DNA of 64,000 bases from Palaemon carinicauda (GCF_036898095.1 NC_090728.1:88544416-88608415); one strand, 5' to 3'; shown: positions 11,150 through 23,279, numbered from the stretch's first letter. The notes: generated from the letters alone by a model not told the origin. Program-made: numbers and translations.

Positions 11150-11384
11150 AGAGCATCATGTGAGTTTTGTAAAGACAGAATATGGGGCTTGGGTCGCCAA
11201 GGCTTTAAATGTACCCAATGTAAACTTCTTGTCCATAAAAAGTGCCATAAATTGCAAAAAGTGGCATGTAATGCAGACTTGGATACCTCTACTGACACCC
11301 TTGCATCACATGATTCATCCACCTTGACTCGCATTGGCACAAATGGGAAAATGCCAATGCAAGAGTTCATGAAAGAAGTCCCAG
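11150..11384 (+). CDS. aPKC: aPKC exon: C1 zinc finger and following linker
   Basis: Acceptor TTTTTCAG ends at 11149 and donor CCAG|GTAAGT begins at 11385 (ends in phase 1). With the previous exon, all C1 zinc ligands are present in the family pattern: H-x12-C-x2-C (SCEFC), x13, C-x2-C (CTQC), x4-H-x2-C (VHKKC), x7-C. In aPKCs this finger does not bind diacylglycerol; it supports autoinhibition and protein contacts. [10 protein letters not shown] and [10 protein letters not shown] are diagnostic of the aPKC class. The exon continues into an acidic and Thr/Ser-rich linker ending [11 protein letters not shown]. Confidence 0.95.
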
Positions 11385-12092
11385 GTAAGTTCATATACCA
11401 AAAAAAAGAGCTAGGTATAAAATCTGTTTTCTTTTTTCATTGATATTGCCAAGGTCTATCAAGAAGTGGGCAGATCAATTTAAAGATTGATTGTCTCTCC
11501 AATGATCTCTTCTTAAGTTTGAATGAATAATGTTTTGAATATAAATAGGTATTAGTGTTGTGATGTATGAAAGCTTAAACATTACTGTTATCACTGATAT
11601 CAAGGATTATAGAGGCACTTTATTTGGTCAAATGTTACAATGCTATTGATATTCATATTAGAGTATGACTTTTAATTATTGGGAACATTTCTTTAAAACA
11701 GCTGAAAAATTATGAAACTAGCTGTTGGAATTTATTAAGAATTAATAAGAAAAAATCCCAAATACTATGTTAGCTCTTATCTACAATTGCACTTTCATTG
11801 CTGTGATGTTAATGTGCAATAGTGACTTATGTTGTTTGAAGTTTTGGCAATTGATTACATTATGATGAAAAATCAATAGTGGAATGCTCTTTATGATCAG
11901 TAATGTAGAATATTAATTTATTGTGAGAATGAATGTGTTAAAAAGGATTACTCTGTATTGGCTAGTGTTGCAATTTATTTTGCACAAGAAAAACACACTT
12001 TTATAATATTTGGTATTAGTACATCGTTCCAATCTGCAAATATATGGATCTATGAGAATCCAAAGAATGGTAATTCTTTTTTTATCTTACAG
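11385..12092 (+). other. aPKC intron, nothing recognised
   Basis: AT-rich intron of about 0.7 kb without repeats or coding frames that I recognise. Confidence 0.6.
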
Positions 12093-12140
12093 ACCCAGGG
12101 ATAACAGAAGAGTCACCTGTGGAGATGCCATCCAAAAAAG
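12093..12140 (+). CDS. aPKC: aPKC linker micro-exon (48 bases)
   Basis: Acceptor ATCTTACAG ends at 12092 and a weaker donor AAAAAG|GTTAGA begins at 12141. The phase is exact on both sides: incoming G+AC gives Asp, and outgoing G joins GG of the exon at 22379 to give Gly. It encodes DPGITEESPVEMPSKKG, an acidic linker between the C1 and kinase domains, a region that varies in length among aPKCs. The exon could be optional, because skipping 48 bases keeps the frame. Confidence 0.75.
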
Positions 12141-12391
12141 GTTAGAAGTGTTTACAGTGTTCATGTATGTATTGATAAGTTATGAGGAAATTGTTACAGC
12201 AACTACAAATAGTGCCATAAGTAATTTGTTAATAATGATAGATTCATTTTGCATGTGAGTTTTAAAAGATAGGAAGGGTTTCAAAAAGTTATGTTTACTT
12301 GCATTCAGAAGTTTGCAAAATATGATCACAACCCAGATGTTTGAGTCCTAGATAAACTTGTGTTGGAATGTTTTCTCATTCAGAACTTGTA

Positions 12392-12643
12392 AACTTATAT
12401 GAAACAAACTGAAAAGATTGCTTACGTCTTGCACAAGCTTGCACAGTATTTTCATTTATGTAAAAAAGTCAGAGCAAAGAAAAATAAATTTTAGTTCAAC
12501 ATAGCAACCAATTAACAACTTATACAAAACAAACTGAAAAGATTGCTTACATCCTACACAATCTTGCACAGAATTTGCATTTATGTAAAAAAAGATCAGA
12601 CCAAAGAAAAGTTAATTTTAGTGCAACATAGCCACTAATAAAC
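12392..12643. repeat. 125-bp tandem duplication
   Basis: Units starting at 12392 and 12517 share ACAAACTGAAAAGATTGCTTAC, CATTTATGTAAAAAA and TTTTAGTNCAACATAGC, with scattered substitutions. It is non-coding, in the aPKC intron, just before a LINE remnant. Confidence 0.75.
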
Positions 12644-12659
12644 ATTGTACATTAACTAT

Positions 12660-12890
12660 TCTCTTTATGATGTTTAGACTTTAAATATGGTCTCTACATT
12701 CTCTTCTGTCTTTTAAACTCCCACCAGGTCAAGGACTTCATATGTGTCTTTTTCACAATTCCCTAAGCTTTCCTATTAGTCTTTGTCCTGTCACCTCCAC
12801 ATCTACTGTTTTTCTGACTATTTCTCCCTTCTTATGACTTGCCCAAACTCCAAACTATCTAAATATTGGAGTTTGAACCTTTATTTCAAC
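12660..12890 (-). mobile_element. Remnant of a LINE ORF2 C-terminus
   Basis: Read on the minus strand, about 12800-12680 gives VTGQRLIGKLREL, a stop, then KKTHMKSLTWWEFKRQKR. This follows the usual LINE C-terminal pattern GxRPxGRPxxxW ... EDMKxL ... DRxxWR. It is degraded, with a stop at the Trp position. There is no catalytic domain. Confidence 0.4.
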
Positions 12891-12929
12891 TTTTGTGAAT
12901 CACATTTTTATGCCAATTCTTCATTCAGG

Positions 12930-14470
12930 TTCTCCTCGTCGTGGATCCTTCGGGTTCTCCTCGTCATGGATCCTTCGGGTTCTTGTGTCGGGTGGGCGCA
13001 GGTACTACTACCTGTCAGTCTGACTTTGGTCTTGTGGCTGACGCCGAAGACGTTGCTTCTCCTCCAGGGGCGGTGGGAAAGCAAAGTCCTAGGCATGTGA
13101 CTTACACCTACGCATCTCCCCCAAGGACGGGTCAGATCGTAGTCCTAGGCCATGTTCTCTTTGGGAAACAGACCTCTCTCCTGGGAGAGGAAGCTTCCAA
13201 CCGGTCATGCCCCTCCTCCAGTGATAAGGAGGTGCCCGAGGGTTCAAGTTTCTATGTCCTTACAGGGCCTCGTGATGGTCATCATGCATTGGGCTTGCAT
13301 GACCACAGGCTTTCGGGCTCGTGTTGCATTGAGCCTTCAGGTTCTCGCAACACAGGACCATCGGGTTCTGGTCTCGTTAAGCCCTAAGACTTTTGGGACA
13401 CTGAGCTCTCGGGCTCTGGTAACGTTGAACCTTCGGGTTCTCGCAACCTGGGACCCCGTGTCCTCGTCACGTTGAGCCTTGGGCTCTCGTGGCACCGAAC
13501 CCTTGTTCATGTTACGTTGAACCCTTGGTCTCTTGTAACATGAGACGTTTGGGTCCTCGTCATGCTGACACTTTGGGTTCTCATGACATGAAATCTTGAT
13601 TCCAGTTGCGCAGAGCTCTTGGGCTCTCGCAACATAGGTTATGATGAACCTTCGGGCTCTCATGCCATCCGTTAAGCTGAGCCTTCTGGCTCTCGTAACT
13701 GGTAGTCTTCAGTCTCCTGTTGCGTTGACCCCTTGGGCTCTCGCAACACCGGTTACGCTTAGCCTTTGGGCTCTCATGCCACCCGTTTCGCTGAGCCTTC
13801 GGGCTCTCATGCCACCCGTTTCGCTGAGCCTTCGGCCTCCCATAACAAAGGTTATGCTGAACCTTTGGGTTCCAGGGACCTGCGTCACGCTAAGCCTTGA
13901 GGCTCTCGTGTTGCATGTCATGCTGATCCTTTGGGCTCTTGAGCCACCCGTTACATTGACTCTTCAGGCTCTCATAACCAGAAGCCTTCGGGCTCTCGCA
14001 ACCTGTGTCACACTAAACCTTCGAGCCCCCATGTCATGTGTCACGCTGAGCCTTCGAGCTATCGTGACTGGTGTTACGCTGAACCCCTGTGCTCTCGTAA
14101 CCCTTGTTATGTCGAGCCTTGTGGATCACATAACGTGGAGTTTCCCAACTCTCGTCACATTGAGCCTTCGGGCTCTCAAGACTGGTGCCTTGGGGAATCA
14201 GGCATTACACTGAACCCCTGGGCTCTCATAACCCTCTTTATGTCGAGACTTATGGCTGACGTAACACAGAGTTTCCCAACTTTTGTCATGTTGAGCCTTC
14301 AGGTTCTCGTGACTGGCGTCACACTGAGCCTTTTGCCTCTCATTTCATCGGTTACGCTGAGCCCCAGGGCTCTCGTAACCCTCATGGACCTTCGGGTCCT
14401 CGTGGCGCAGACCCTATGGACTCTCGGGATAAGATTCGCGGCCAGTTTTAAGGTGTTTATGACATAGAAC
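12930..14470. repeat. 33-bp imperfect coding-type tandem repeat in DIRS Gag region
   Basis: Unit GAGCCTTCGGGCTCTCxxxxCC is repeated for about 1.5 kb. Perfect neighbouring copies start at 13793 and 13826 (33 bp apart). One frame reads an 11-residue unit of the form HxEPSGSRNxC. Because the period is a multiple of three, all frames on both strands stay open over long stretches, which explains the many overlapping open frames here. Confidence 0.8.
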
Positions 14471-17400
14471 CCCTGGGCTCTCATTGCAATTTCATTGAAA
14501 GATCTGTGGTTGACACACACACACACACACGGGGTGGTTTGGTTATCCAGTCCATGTTTGCTCCTATGCATTATGTCGTGGCAAAACAGCATTGCATGAC
14601 GGAGCAGCGTCAAGTGACTTGTAATGTTGCTTTACACTCCCAGCTGCTCACTATGCGCCAGCTAGGCTGGTCATGCCAGCTCCGGCCTGTGATCGTCTCT
14701 CTTCACCGAGAAACCATCGCCCTTTGTGATATCAGCGTCAATCTCGCTACTGCCGGAACGGAAGTAGAGCAGGAGGAATTTTTACAATCCAGTTCAATTC
14801 CTTCTGGCAGGTCTTTACCTGCTGTAGATGGTAGCTTTTCTCGCTAGCTAGAAAGCGTTCGATGGCAACCCCATACGAACCGGCTTGATGTATGTGTTTT
14901 TTTAGCAAACCCTTACATATAAGACTACCCCTTTTTCTGGGAAACTCGTCCCTGAGAAGTTTTATATAACTCCGGCAGGCATTCATTAAAACTACATAAA
15001 AAAAGCTGTAAGAGCTCCTTCTTGGGTGCGTGCACTCCAAGATGAAACCTTAAGGTTATTGCCACAAACACGGTTTCTACCGATTGTTCGAGTCAGCCAC
15101 ATGTTGTTATTGTGCCCCCGGACACAACGAATTCTCATTTAACACAATAGACTTGTGAAACATTTTATTGTTTTACCTTTACAGGTTATTGTCTCAAGCC
15201 TTTAGTCCCAAGGGAGCAGTGTTAGCTTAGTTTACGAATGATAGGAACAAACGTTGTCAACTTCTCATTACATTTACAACTTTACAAACTCCGCCCACAA
15301 GGAAGCTAAAAGACGGGTTGGCAAACAATGGAGAAATGATCCCTACAATAACTGTATGTTTTGTTTGCGGTCGTATGCGCTCATATCTAAAATAAATACT
15401 ACAGCTAGTCACCGATCAAAAATGCCTGGGGCACTAATGTTGCAATTCGTCGCACTTTATAGACCATCCTACAATTAGAACTCCGTCCTAATAAGTTGAA
15501 AGTGTTATGGCTATATCCTTTATGGGAAACTAGGTTATACAGCACATTACTATTCTACCTTCCCATAACCAGACATATTGCTTATGTGGTCTGCCTTTAT
15601 AGGCAGCTCCTTCCTTTCTTTCCGATCGAAGGACTAAGTTTTTCAAAAATACTTTTCATAAGCGAATCCGTTTCGCAGAATGGAACATTTAATAAATAGG
15701 CCAGTTTTGCTAATTGGAGACGAAGAAATACAAATGTTTATTGTTTTTCTTAAGAAGGAGAAAATCTCGGTTACGAACGTTTTCAGCGTTCTCCAACCGA
15801 GTCCCGGACACAACTATAATTTGGGGTACGCCCATAGGTTCGTAGGCTCCCTGGTTTGTGATACGGTTCCTTAGATGGACTTAAGCACATATTACTCGTC
15901 CAAAAATAGATTGAAGACACGTCACAATCTTATCCCTTGAGAGTAGTTGGGTGCGTTCTGTAGTTACTGACTGATCTTTTGTTTGGAAAGCGATCTCTAA
16001 GGAGATTCGCTGTAATAACATAAGCAGAACTGGCCTGGTTTACCTATCTGTAACATTCTTACTCGGACAACCTCTACTAGATTGGTGGCAGTTGTAGGGA
16101 GGACAGGATCCTCCCCCTCCTTCATAGTAGAAGCGTGCAATCAGTTGCACGTCTTGATAAAAACTCAAGATGTTTCTTGCTACGCAATCACTCAACCTCT
16201 CGGGACAAATCGAGGAACTTTTACTTTCACTTAAGAGTCAAGGTGTGCTTGTTCCACTCAAACATGCTAGCCCTTAAGGGAGGGGAACTACAGTCACAAT
16301 CACCGGGCTATTGTTGACCACCCTACAGGGTAATTGGTTGACCAAGTAGCCCAATGCTCTTCCCATTTTCCGATGATCGGAGGAGGAAAATCTTTTCTCA
16401 TGGGTCCACTGGTACCTCAAGTCCAAGTGGAAGCAAGCAAACGATTTCCCTGGCACCCTGGCTGAACTACGGTCAGAATAGCTGACAGACCTCAGATAGT
16501 GGGTGACAGACGAGAACCTCCGCAAGAGATCAATCCTTTTATCCTCCCATCTGGAACTGATACTCTTTTTGGATGCATCAAAAGCAAGTGGGGCCCCCAT
16601 ATGATGCACCAAACCAGCTCTGTCCTTTGGTCCAAATCAGAAAGGTACCAGCAACCATCTAGCAGTAGAATTACTCGGATGGACAAAAGACAACTCGGTG
16701 TCCCTATCCGCTCGCCTCATTCTGGGCAATAGGAATGTGCTTGCAGGCAATCTGAGCACTGAGTAGTCTTTGAATCATCTAATAGCCAACAAAGTTCTGA
16801 CTTTGTCGTGTTCCCCGATGGTGGACCTGTTTGCAATGGCCCTGAACTTTAGGTTCCCACTCCACTGTTCCCCAGTCCTGGACCCCCAGGCTCTCTGGCA
16901 AGATGCATTCCAACAGTTTGACAACATAGGTGTGTATGCATTTCCCCAGTTCTGTCTGATGAAAAAGTCCTTAACCAACCAGGATAAGCAAGAGCTTTTC
17001 AATGACTCTAGTAGCTCCACTATGGCATCATGCAGAATGGTTCCTCAACCTTCTGCAGCTCCCGACGGAGCTTCTGAGTGAAATTACTCCATGACACCAT
17101 CTATTCAAATACAGTAGGGTCCCGAATTATGCGAGAATTTGGTCGATTAATGACCTTGTGTAAATGGAAAATCGCGAATTTCGAAACACACAACTAACAG
17201 AAATAATTCCATTGCGGCCATGGCAACCAGCAATTTGCCTATTCAAATGTGTTTACTACCCATTTCCAATACTTTCTTTGTACTATACTGTATTTCTTTA
17301 TAATATCAAATTGTTCTTGTAAATAAATAAAACATTTAATATACTTTAAAGTTCTAATAACTTGAAAAATGGTTAAAATTACAACCAGGATAGGTGTAAA

Positions 17401-18252
17401 CACCATATATTTCCCGTTATAACACAACCCAAAATACAGACAAATTTTAATGTTTGTCATATCTATTGTATAATACAACTGGTGAATAGCAAAACCATCA
17501 CTCTATAGACTAGCTTGTTGTATGATTGAAAATCCAGAATTATCAAAATAAAGGCGATTTTATATCATGCGTTTCCTAAACACGCTAAAAAGCACAATAG
17601 AAAATGACAACCAATGTTTTGTTTACGTTTATCTCTGATCACAACGAAGAAACAGACGCATTTATACATCTGTGTTTTTGAATTGACAGCAATTTTACCA
17701 AGTATAGATTATATGTTGAATTTGTTATTACCAATGTTCTAATTATTTTTTATTAGAACTTTCAAATAAATGAAATGAATGCCATTTATGAAATGTTTTT
17801 CTTTATGATGCCGCCTGAAACGGAAACCTTCCATTTGTTTACGCTCCATCTTCGATCATAATAAACAAACGAATGCATTAAACACACATGATCTAAGTCA
17901 TAACTAATGATATTACAAACATTTAGTAAACATTATGTTATTACAAATATTTTAGTTACCGTATCCATATAAATTCCTAAATTCGTAGCAAAGCTGGAAA
18001 TTTTGTTTTCCTTATGCGTTTAATCCACAATAGCAAACTGCCGCTAATGACAGAGTGATAACTTACGATAATTCTAAACTGTTACGAAAGATAATTGTCC
18101 TTTCCATATCCAAAATACTTTTCCTAACTTCAGTTATAAGTCAACTTGTACCCACCTCAATTATGGATCCATATGCAAAAAAGGTAAAAGAAGAAAGTAC
18201 TAGGCCTATTTTTAAAGTCACCGAACAATTAGGTTACCGCTATAACGTTCGA

Positions 18253-18254
<2 letters not shown>

Positions 18255-18308
<54 letters not shown>
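18255..18308. repeat. (GA)n microsatellite
   Basis: About 27 uninterrupted GA units within the TA-flanked transposon. Confidence 0.97.
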
Positions 18309-18309
<1 letters not shown>

Positions 18310-18764
18310 TGGTTTTAAAGTACTAAACAATAAATATGATAGGTTATAACACATTGGTGTTTATGTAATATTAACTGTATAGATGGTTTGAATAAGTTAA
18401 GAAATGGTGTAAACAATTCTTTGTTATTGTATTCGCGCGGAAGCTAGACATCAGCTGATGTGATCACAGCCAAAAGTAAAACAAAAATAAGTTAGCAATA
18501 CTCGATTTTTAAAACACCCGAAATTTAACAACATAAGTACATGTTTTATTATAGCGCAATTGACATTTAAAGAGTAAAAATTTTCTGGAATAGAATGGTG
18601 TTTCCTAAAAAATAGTGGTTTGCGGACGAAATCGGTTACCGTATTTTAAGCTATGATTGAAATGGATGTATACACGGTATAATTTTTTCGTTTTGTATTT
18701 AATTGACACTTCAAGAAAACCGATTTTGGTTTCTTCATCTATTTGTGAGTATTGTATAACGAGA

Positions 18765-18767
<3 letters not shown>

Positions 18768-18843
<76 letters not shown>
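18768..18843. repeat. (GA)n microsatellite
   Basis: About 38 uninterrupted GA units within the TA-flanked transposon. Both strands read as open low-complexity frames that are not genes. Confidence 0.97.
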
Positions 18844-18845
<2 letters not shown>

Positions 18846-18985
18846 CAGCTGTTGTAATTGAATGTCGTGTTTTTGTTTCGTGTACCCCCTGAAGCGAGGA
18901 ATTGATCGCCACAACTAACAATATTCATGTTAATTTCATTCTTAAACTCAAGTTGCCATATGTGAACTATGGTTTTATTTCTTAC

Positions 18986-18987
<2 letters not shown>

Positions 18988-19054
<67 letters not shown>

Positions 19055-19061
19055 CTGCCAT

Positions 19062-19125
<64 letters not shown>

Positions 19126-19128
19126 TCT
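18988..19128. repeat. Back-to-back (GA)n and (CT)n microsatellites
   Basis: (GA)32 at 18988-19051 is followed, after a spacer ATTTCTGCCATCAAA, by (CT)n at 19066-19128. The two arms are complementary and could form a hairpin of about 60 bp stem with a short loop. Confidence 0.95.
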
Positions 19129-20626
19129 AGATTTTATTTTACCGTCTACTCTACAAAACCAATGTTTGCAAATCAAATGTATACTGTTTAAAATATGACA
19201 AAATATTGACGACTCGTTACCGAAGTTTAGGCTATTCACTGCTGATAAACGAACCCAGTCTACTCGTGAAAACCTTGAACGCCCAGAGGGAAAAATAAGG
19301 CTTTTAAATATACTGTACTAAACAAAAATAATGCTTTAATATACCATCATTAACACTACCATTACAATTATCGTAAGGTTGGAGAAAGATAAAGATTGCC
19401 GAGAACGTAACCACATTTCTGTTTACATTTTGTCAGCTGGACTCGCACAGTTAACAGTTGATTTCATTGTTGATGTGGAATTTTATCCTTAAATAGGCTA
19501 TTCATTATGAAATTATGTTAATGAAATGTAATGTTAATATTGTTTTGTAACATTTATTATAAATCACCGTATTTAGGGCTACCAATATACTTAAAAAGAC
19601 AATAGATTTGATACATTTTGTAGTGCTTGACTCGCGAACTTTGAACAGCCTCGCAGATACAGAAAATTTATTTTTGAAAAATAGCGATCGCGGAAAAGGG
19701 GAATCGTGTAATTCGAACACGCTTAATTCGGGACCCTACTGTAGTTACATGCCAACATCTTCCACATAGCCGTAGTTTCGCTTCAACTTCACGCCTGGAA
19801 ACTGTCCAGCACCTCTCTCAGAAAGGCTTTTCGCTATGAGTAGCGGAAAGGATATCTAGACACCTCAGATGCTCTTCAGGGTCAGTCTTCCGGGTGAAGT
19901 GGTCTGTTTTATGCCCCTATTTTAACAATAACAGAGTTCCTGGTACACCTTCAGGAAGAAATGCTCCTCTCAGGTTTAGCAGTCAAAGGCTTCCATTCAG
20001 CCTTAGATCTCACCCTTAAACTGAAAGGAATAGATATTTCCTCTCGTTGGAACTTTCTATACTTATACAAAGTTATGAGATGACTTGTCCCCAGTTGGAG
20101 GTTAGACCTCCTCCTTGGATTGTGGTTCGAGTCCTTCTGTCTCTGAGGGTAACTCCCTATGAACCAGTACACTAGGCAACAGATCATCACCTTATTCTGA
20201 AAATGGTGTTCCTGTTCGCTTTGGCTTTTGCTGAAAGAGTCGATGAACTACATGGCCTATCAGATGACATCTCTCATTTAAGGGGATGGGGAGAGTTAAT
20301 TCTCAGCTTCGTCCCGGAGTTTATGGCCAAGACTTAAAAATCCGGGGGTAGGGGATCCCATTTGGACCCTTCAGGATCAAGTCTTAGTTCTGTAACCAAA
20401 ACCCATTCCAACTGGTACTTTGCTCAGTGAGGAGCCTGTGTGGTTACTTGAAAGAATGGCAGCACTTCCCCCCATGTGTTGGGAATGTTTGTCACCATGG
20501 GGAAGGTCAAGAGGAGGGTCACAAAGAGCACAATCTCATCGATTCGCAAAATCATCGACCGTAGACTTAGTCCTGACCCTCTTCAACAACGACCCAGAGC
20601 TCATGACACCAAGGGCATGGCTATGT

Positions 20627-20646
20627 TACACACACACACGCGCGCA

Positions 20647-20720
<74 letters not shown>
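20627..20720. repeat. (AC)n then (CT)n microsatellite at the DIRS break
   Basis: CACACACACGCGCGCAC is followed by about 36 CT units (20649-20720). The recombinase homology of the DIRS copy stops exactly here. Confidence 0.95.
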
Positions 20721-20725
<5 letters not shown>

Positions 20726-20779
20726 CATTTAATACACAGCACAGAGTTCATTCCCATACTATTCTGATAACAACTACAT

Positions 20780-21310
20780 TGGCATTTTCCTGTTAGTGCT
20801 GTTTACTGTACCTCCTTTTGTAATTGCCTATAACCTTGTTTATCTTGCATTGATTTACAGTCCATTTGTTTGCATTTAATTCTTCCACCTTTTAAACATT
20901 TCCCCCACCACTGCTTTAAATTCTGCTGTCAATAGTAGGTCATTGCATACAACAGCTAGCTCCAAGGGGCCTTCTTCCTTGCATATCTTGGGCTCAATGC
21001 TGATCCTATATGGATTTCAACATTTATCACAAACTTTTGATTCCCTTGCCACTACCTTCTCTGTAGATCTTGAGTTATGATAAAGTACAGTAACTTGAAT
21101 TTTTGATAGTCCTTGCCTTTGTAATGGCCTTTTAATTATTTGTCTTGGTAATCTTGAAAAATGCCTTTTCAATGTCAATAATTATGTAGTATAATCTTAA
21201 CTTCTTGGTGGTATATTGCTGTAATTATTGTACTTCATTATAAAAGCTACAACTGTCATCGATTCACTCATCATGATGGATAGGCAGTTATCAATTTTGA
21301 CAATTTTCCT
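20780..21310 (-). mobile_element. LINE reverse transcriptase remnant
   Basis: On the minus strand around 21230-21120 the sequence reads KKLRLYYIIIDIEKAFFKITK. This resembles LINE RT motif A (KLYxAFIDLEKAFDxVPR), with the Asp of the FDxV part lost. The rest is too decayed to assign. Confidence 0.4.
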
Positions 21311-22378
21311 TAGCCTTTCCTGTAGCATCTGTTCAAGTATTTTTCATTTTATTTTTGTTTTGTAATTTCCTCAATGAAGTGCATTCCCTGTACAGTACTG
21401 GTGTATACAATTATTGTAAGACTTTATCCCACTCTGTTGGTCCTAGCTCTTGCTTTTTCAGATTTTTATTTACCCTTGTAAGCTCATTTAAGAGCCCCCA
21501 CCCGTACACAAGCTCTAGGCAATTCGGAACGAATTAATGAACATGGATGACAGGCTCTCATGTTGCTCGTTTTGTCAAGTTGCCTGTTAATCTAATCTAA
21601 ATGGTTAATTTAGTACAATATAGATGGAGATAGATCAGTAAAAAAAGAGATAATCCAAGAAAATTTAATCTCAAGATTGTTGGTTCAAGATAGAAATGCA
21701 AACTTTACCAAACTTTGAACTATCAACTTCTTATGATAATCCTGAAAGAAGGTATTCCTCAACTCTGCTTAGACCTCTTGTATTAAATAGCTTGACACTG
21801 TGGTACTGTACCATATAAACAAAAGGGAACTGAATTTTTGTGAAAAGAGTACCAGACGTTATGGTAACTCAGGAGGCAGAGTCACCAAAGAATACAGTGC
21901 AAGCTTCTTGTTCAACCCTTAATAAGTGTTGAAGGAAAACAGAAATCACCTGATGCTACTATTATTCAAAGGTTAAGGTCACCTGAGAAGAGTTTTGTTG
22001 ACATTGTTTAGAAGACAACATTCTAACAATACTAAAAAGCTGGCATACTCATAGAAAATAGAATTATGTGAGAAGGAATGGGTGCATAATGCAGGATGTA
22101 CATACAATATTTAATTTTGTTACCACAAGAAAAGACAAGATGATCAAGGAAAACTTAGAGAATAATAATGTGTAGAAAATGTGATAGTGATGGGTTTAAG
22201 TATAAGGATGATATATAGTGTAAAATTTATTTTTATACATCTAAAAGATGCCAACCTCAGATGATAAGTAAAGAAAAAATTAAGTATGGTAATTCATTCT
22301 ATGTTTACATATCTTTTGAACCAGAAAGGAATACTAGCTTTTTATTTTCTAATGGAAATATATCTTCTATTTTAACAG
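21311..22378 (+). other. aPKC intron end, nothing recognised
   Basis: AT-rich intronic sequence up to the acceptor TTTTAACAG at 22378. The open frame from 22261 runs into the exon by chance; only the part from 22379 matches aPKC. Confidence 0.5.
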
Positions 22379-22560
22379 GGTTGAGCAGTGAACCAATGTC
22401 TCCATCAGGCCAAGCAGGACAGTATTGTTTGGATGACTTCGAACTAATACGTGTTATTGGTAGAGGTTCTTATGCTAAGGTGCTGATGGTTGAACTTAAA
22501 AAGACTAATCGAATTTATGCCATGAAAGTTATCAAAAAGACGCTTGTCACAGATGATGAG
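22379..22560 (+). CDS. aPKC: aPKC exon: kinase N-lobe, glycine loop and catalytic lysine
   Basis: Acceptor TTAACAG ends at 22378; donor GATGAG|GTAACC begins at 22561. It encodes a short linker ([16 protein letters not shown]), then [18 protein letters not shown], the Gly-rich ATP loop, and [15 protein letters not shown] with the ATP-binding Lys. All are standard for aPKC. It carries the start of the Ser/Thr kinase domain that phosphorylates polarity substrates such as Lgl and Par3 in known animals. Confidence 0.96.
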
Positions 22561-22740
22561 GTAACCGATTACTGAAAATTTATTAGTTTGCACCAAGTTA
22601 TTTAATTTAGAGCTATGACATTGAATTTTGTGGATTAAATTGTAGTTTTGCCCAAGTTCCTGGATGAAGTATATTCTGACCTAATTTCATGAATGTGCTA
22701 TTTTTTTTAAATATAGTAATAAATTTTTATACTCTTTTAG

Positions 22741-22975
22741 GACATCGACTGGGTTCAAACTGAAAAGCATGTTTTTGAAACAGCATCCAATCATCCCTTT
22801 TTGGTTGGCCTTCACTCATGCTTCCAAACTCCGTCCCGTCTGTTCTTTGTGATAGAGTTTGTTAGAGGAGGAGATTTAATGTTCCATATGCAGAGGCAGC
22901 GACGTCTACCAGAGGAGCATGCAAGATTTTATGCAGCTGAAATTTGCTTAGCCCTTAATTTCCTCCATGAAAAAG
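22741..22975 (+). CDS. aPKC: aPKC exon: kinase N-lobe to hinge and helix E
   Basis: Acceptor CTTTTAG ends at 22740; donor AAAAAG|GTTTGC begins at 22976 (phase 1). It encodes [18 protein letters not shown], with the conserved Glu of helix C, then [20 protein letters not shown] (hinge), then [20 protein letters not shown]. The next residues are supplied by the exon at 29384. Match to aPKC is nearly complete. Confidence 0.96.
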
Positions 22976-23279
22976 GTTTGCATTCAAATAAAATTATTTT
23001 CAATTAATTCATTCATGCTGTAAGATCTTGATATCCATAAAGTGTTATAAATTGAATTAGAACCTTTCCATAAATTTTAAAATGTTTTATGGACAATTCA
23101 CAATCATCTGAATATTTGTACTGGTATGTATATTATCATTTTATTATATGGAAATAAGTGTGTTCATTTATGGATTCATCTCATTTGCAAAGAGATAATA
23201 GATGAAGCATGTTTTACTTGCTTTGGCTCGTCCAAGTGGTAGTAACCAGATAACTTGTGAATAGCTGTTGAATAATTTT

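Larger units (their letters stand above)
17112..19741. mobile_element. Non-autonomous TA-flanked DNA transposon (Tigger/pogo or mariner-like)
   Basis: The left end at 17112 reads CAGTAGGGTCCCGAATTA and the right end (19724-19741) is its exact reverse complement over 18 bases. Both ends are bordered by TA (17110-17111 and 19742-19743), the target duplication of the Tc1/mariner/pogo superfamily. The element is 2.6 kb and has no transposase frame: no DDE-type ORF was seen on either strand. It contains four long GA/CT microsatellites. It is inserted within the DIRS copy, between the post-RNase H region and the recombinase region, and removing it restores DIRS continuity. Confidence 0.82.
12930..20630 (+). 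mobile_element. Decayed DIRS retrotransposon with expanded Gag repeats, split by a DNA transposon
   Basis: DIRS parts occur in order on the plus strand. A Gag-like region is dominated by a 33-bp repeat (12930-14470). RNase H remnants follow at about 16300-16620, including LFLDAS (first catalytic Asp). The region after RNase H reads MVDLFAMALNF ... HCSPVLDPQALWQDAF and VYAFPQFCL (16820-16970). Tyrosine recombinase remnants are at 19743-20620, including FAERVDELHGLSDD and LRGWGELI near 20210-20300 and RAHDTKGMA near 20590-20620. The block 16300-20620 parallels 43000-44810 of the DIRS at 38.4-45.8 kb. A TA-flanked element (17112-19741) interrupts it. The 3' end is lost in AC/CT microsatellites at 20627-20720, and neither terminal repeat was found. 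The stretch 15040-16080 is unassigned. Confidence 0.68.

Noticed and set aside
13337..14613. Overlapping open frames on both strands that look like long genes
   Set aside because: A 33-bp repeat without stops keeps many frames open; only its placement in a DIRS Gag region is supported.
18055..19239. Several open frames rich in Arg-Glu or Ser-Leu on both strands
   Set aside because: They are translations of (GA)n/(CT)n microsatellites inside a transposon.
22261..22378. Upstream extension of the open frame before the kinase exon
   Set aside because: A good acceptor (TTTTAACAG) ends at 22378 in the right phase, and the residues before it do not resemble the aPKC linker.
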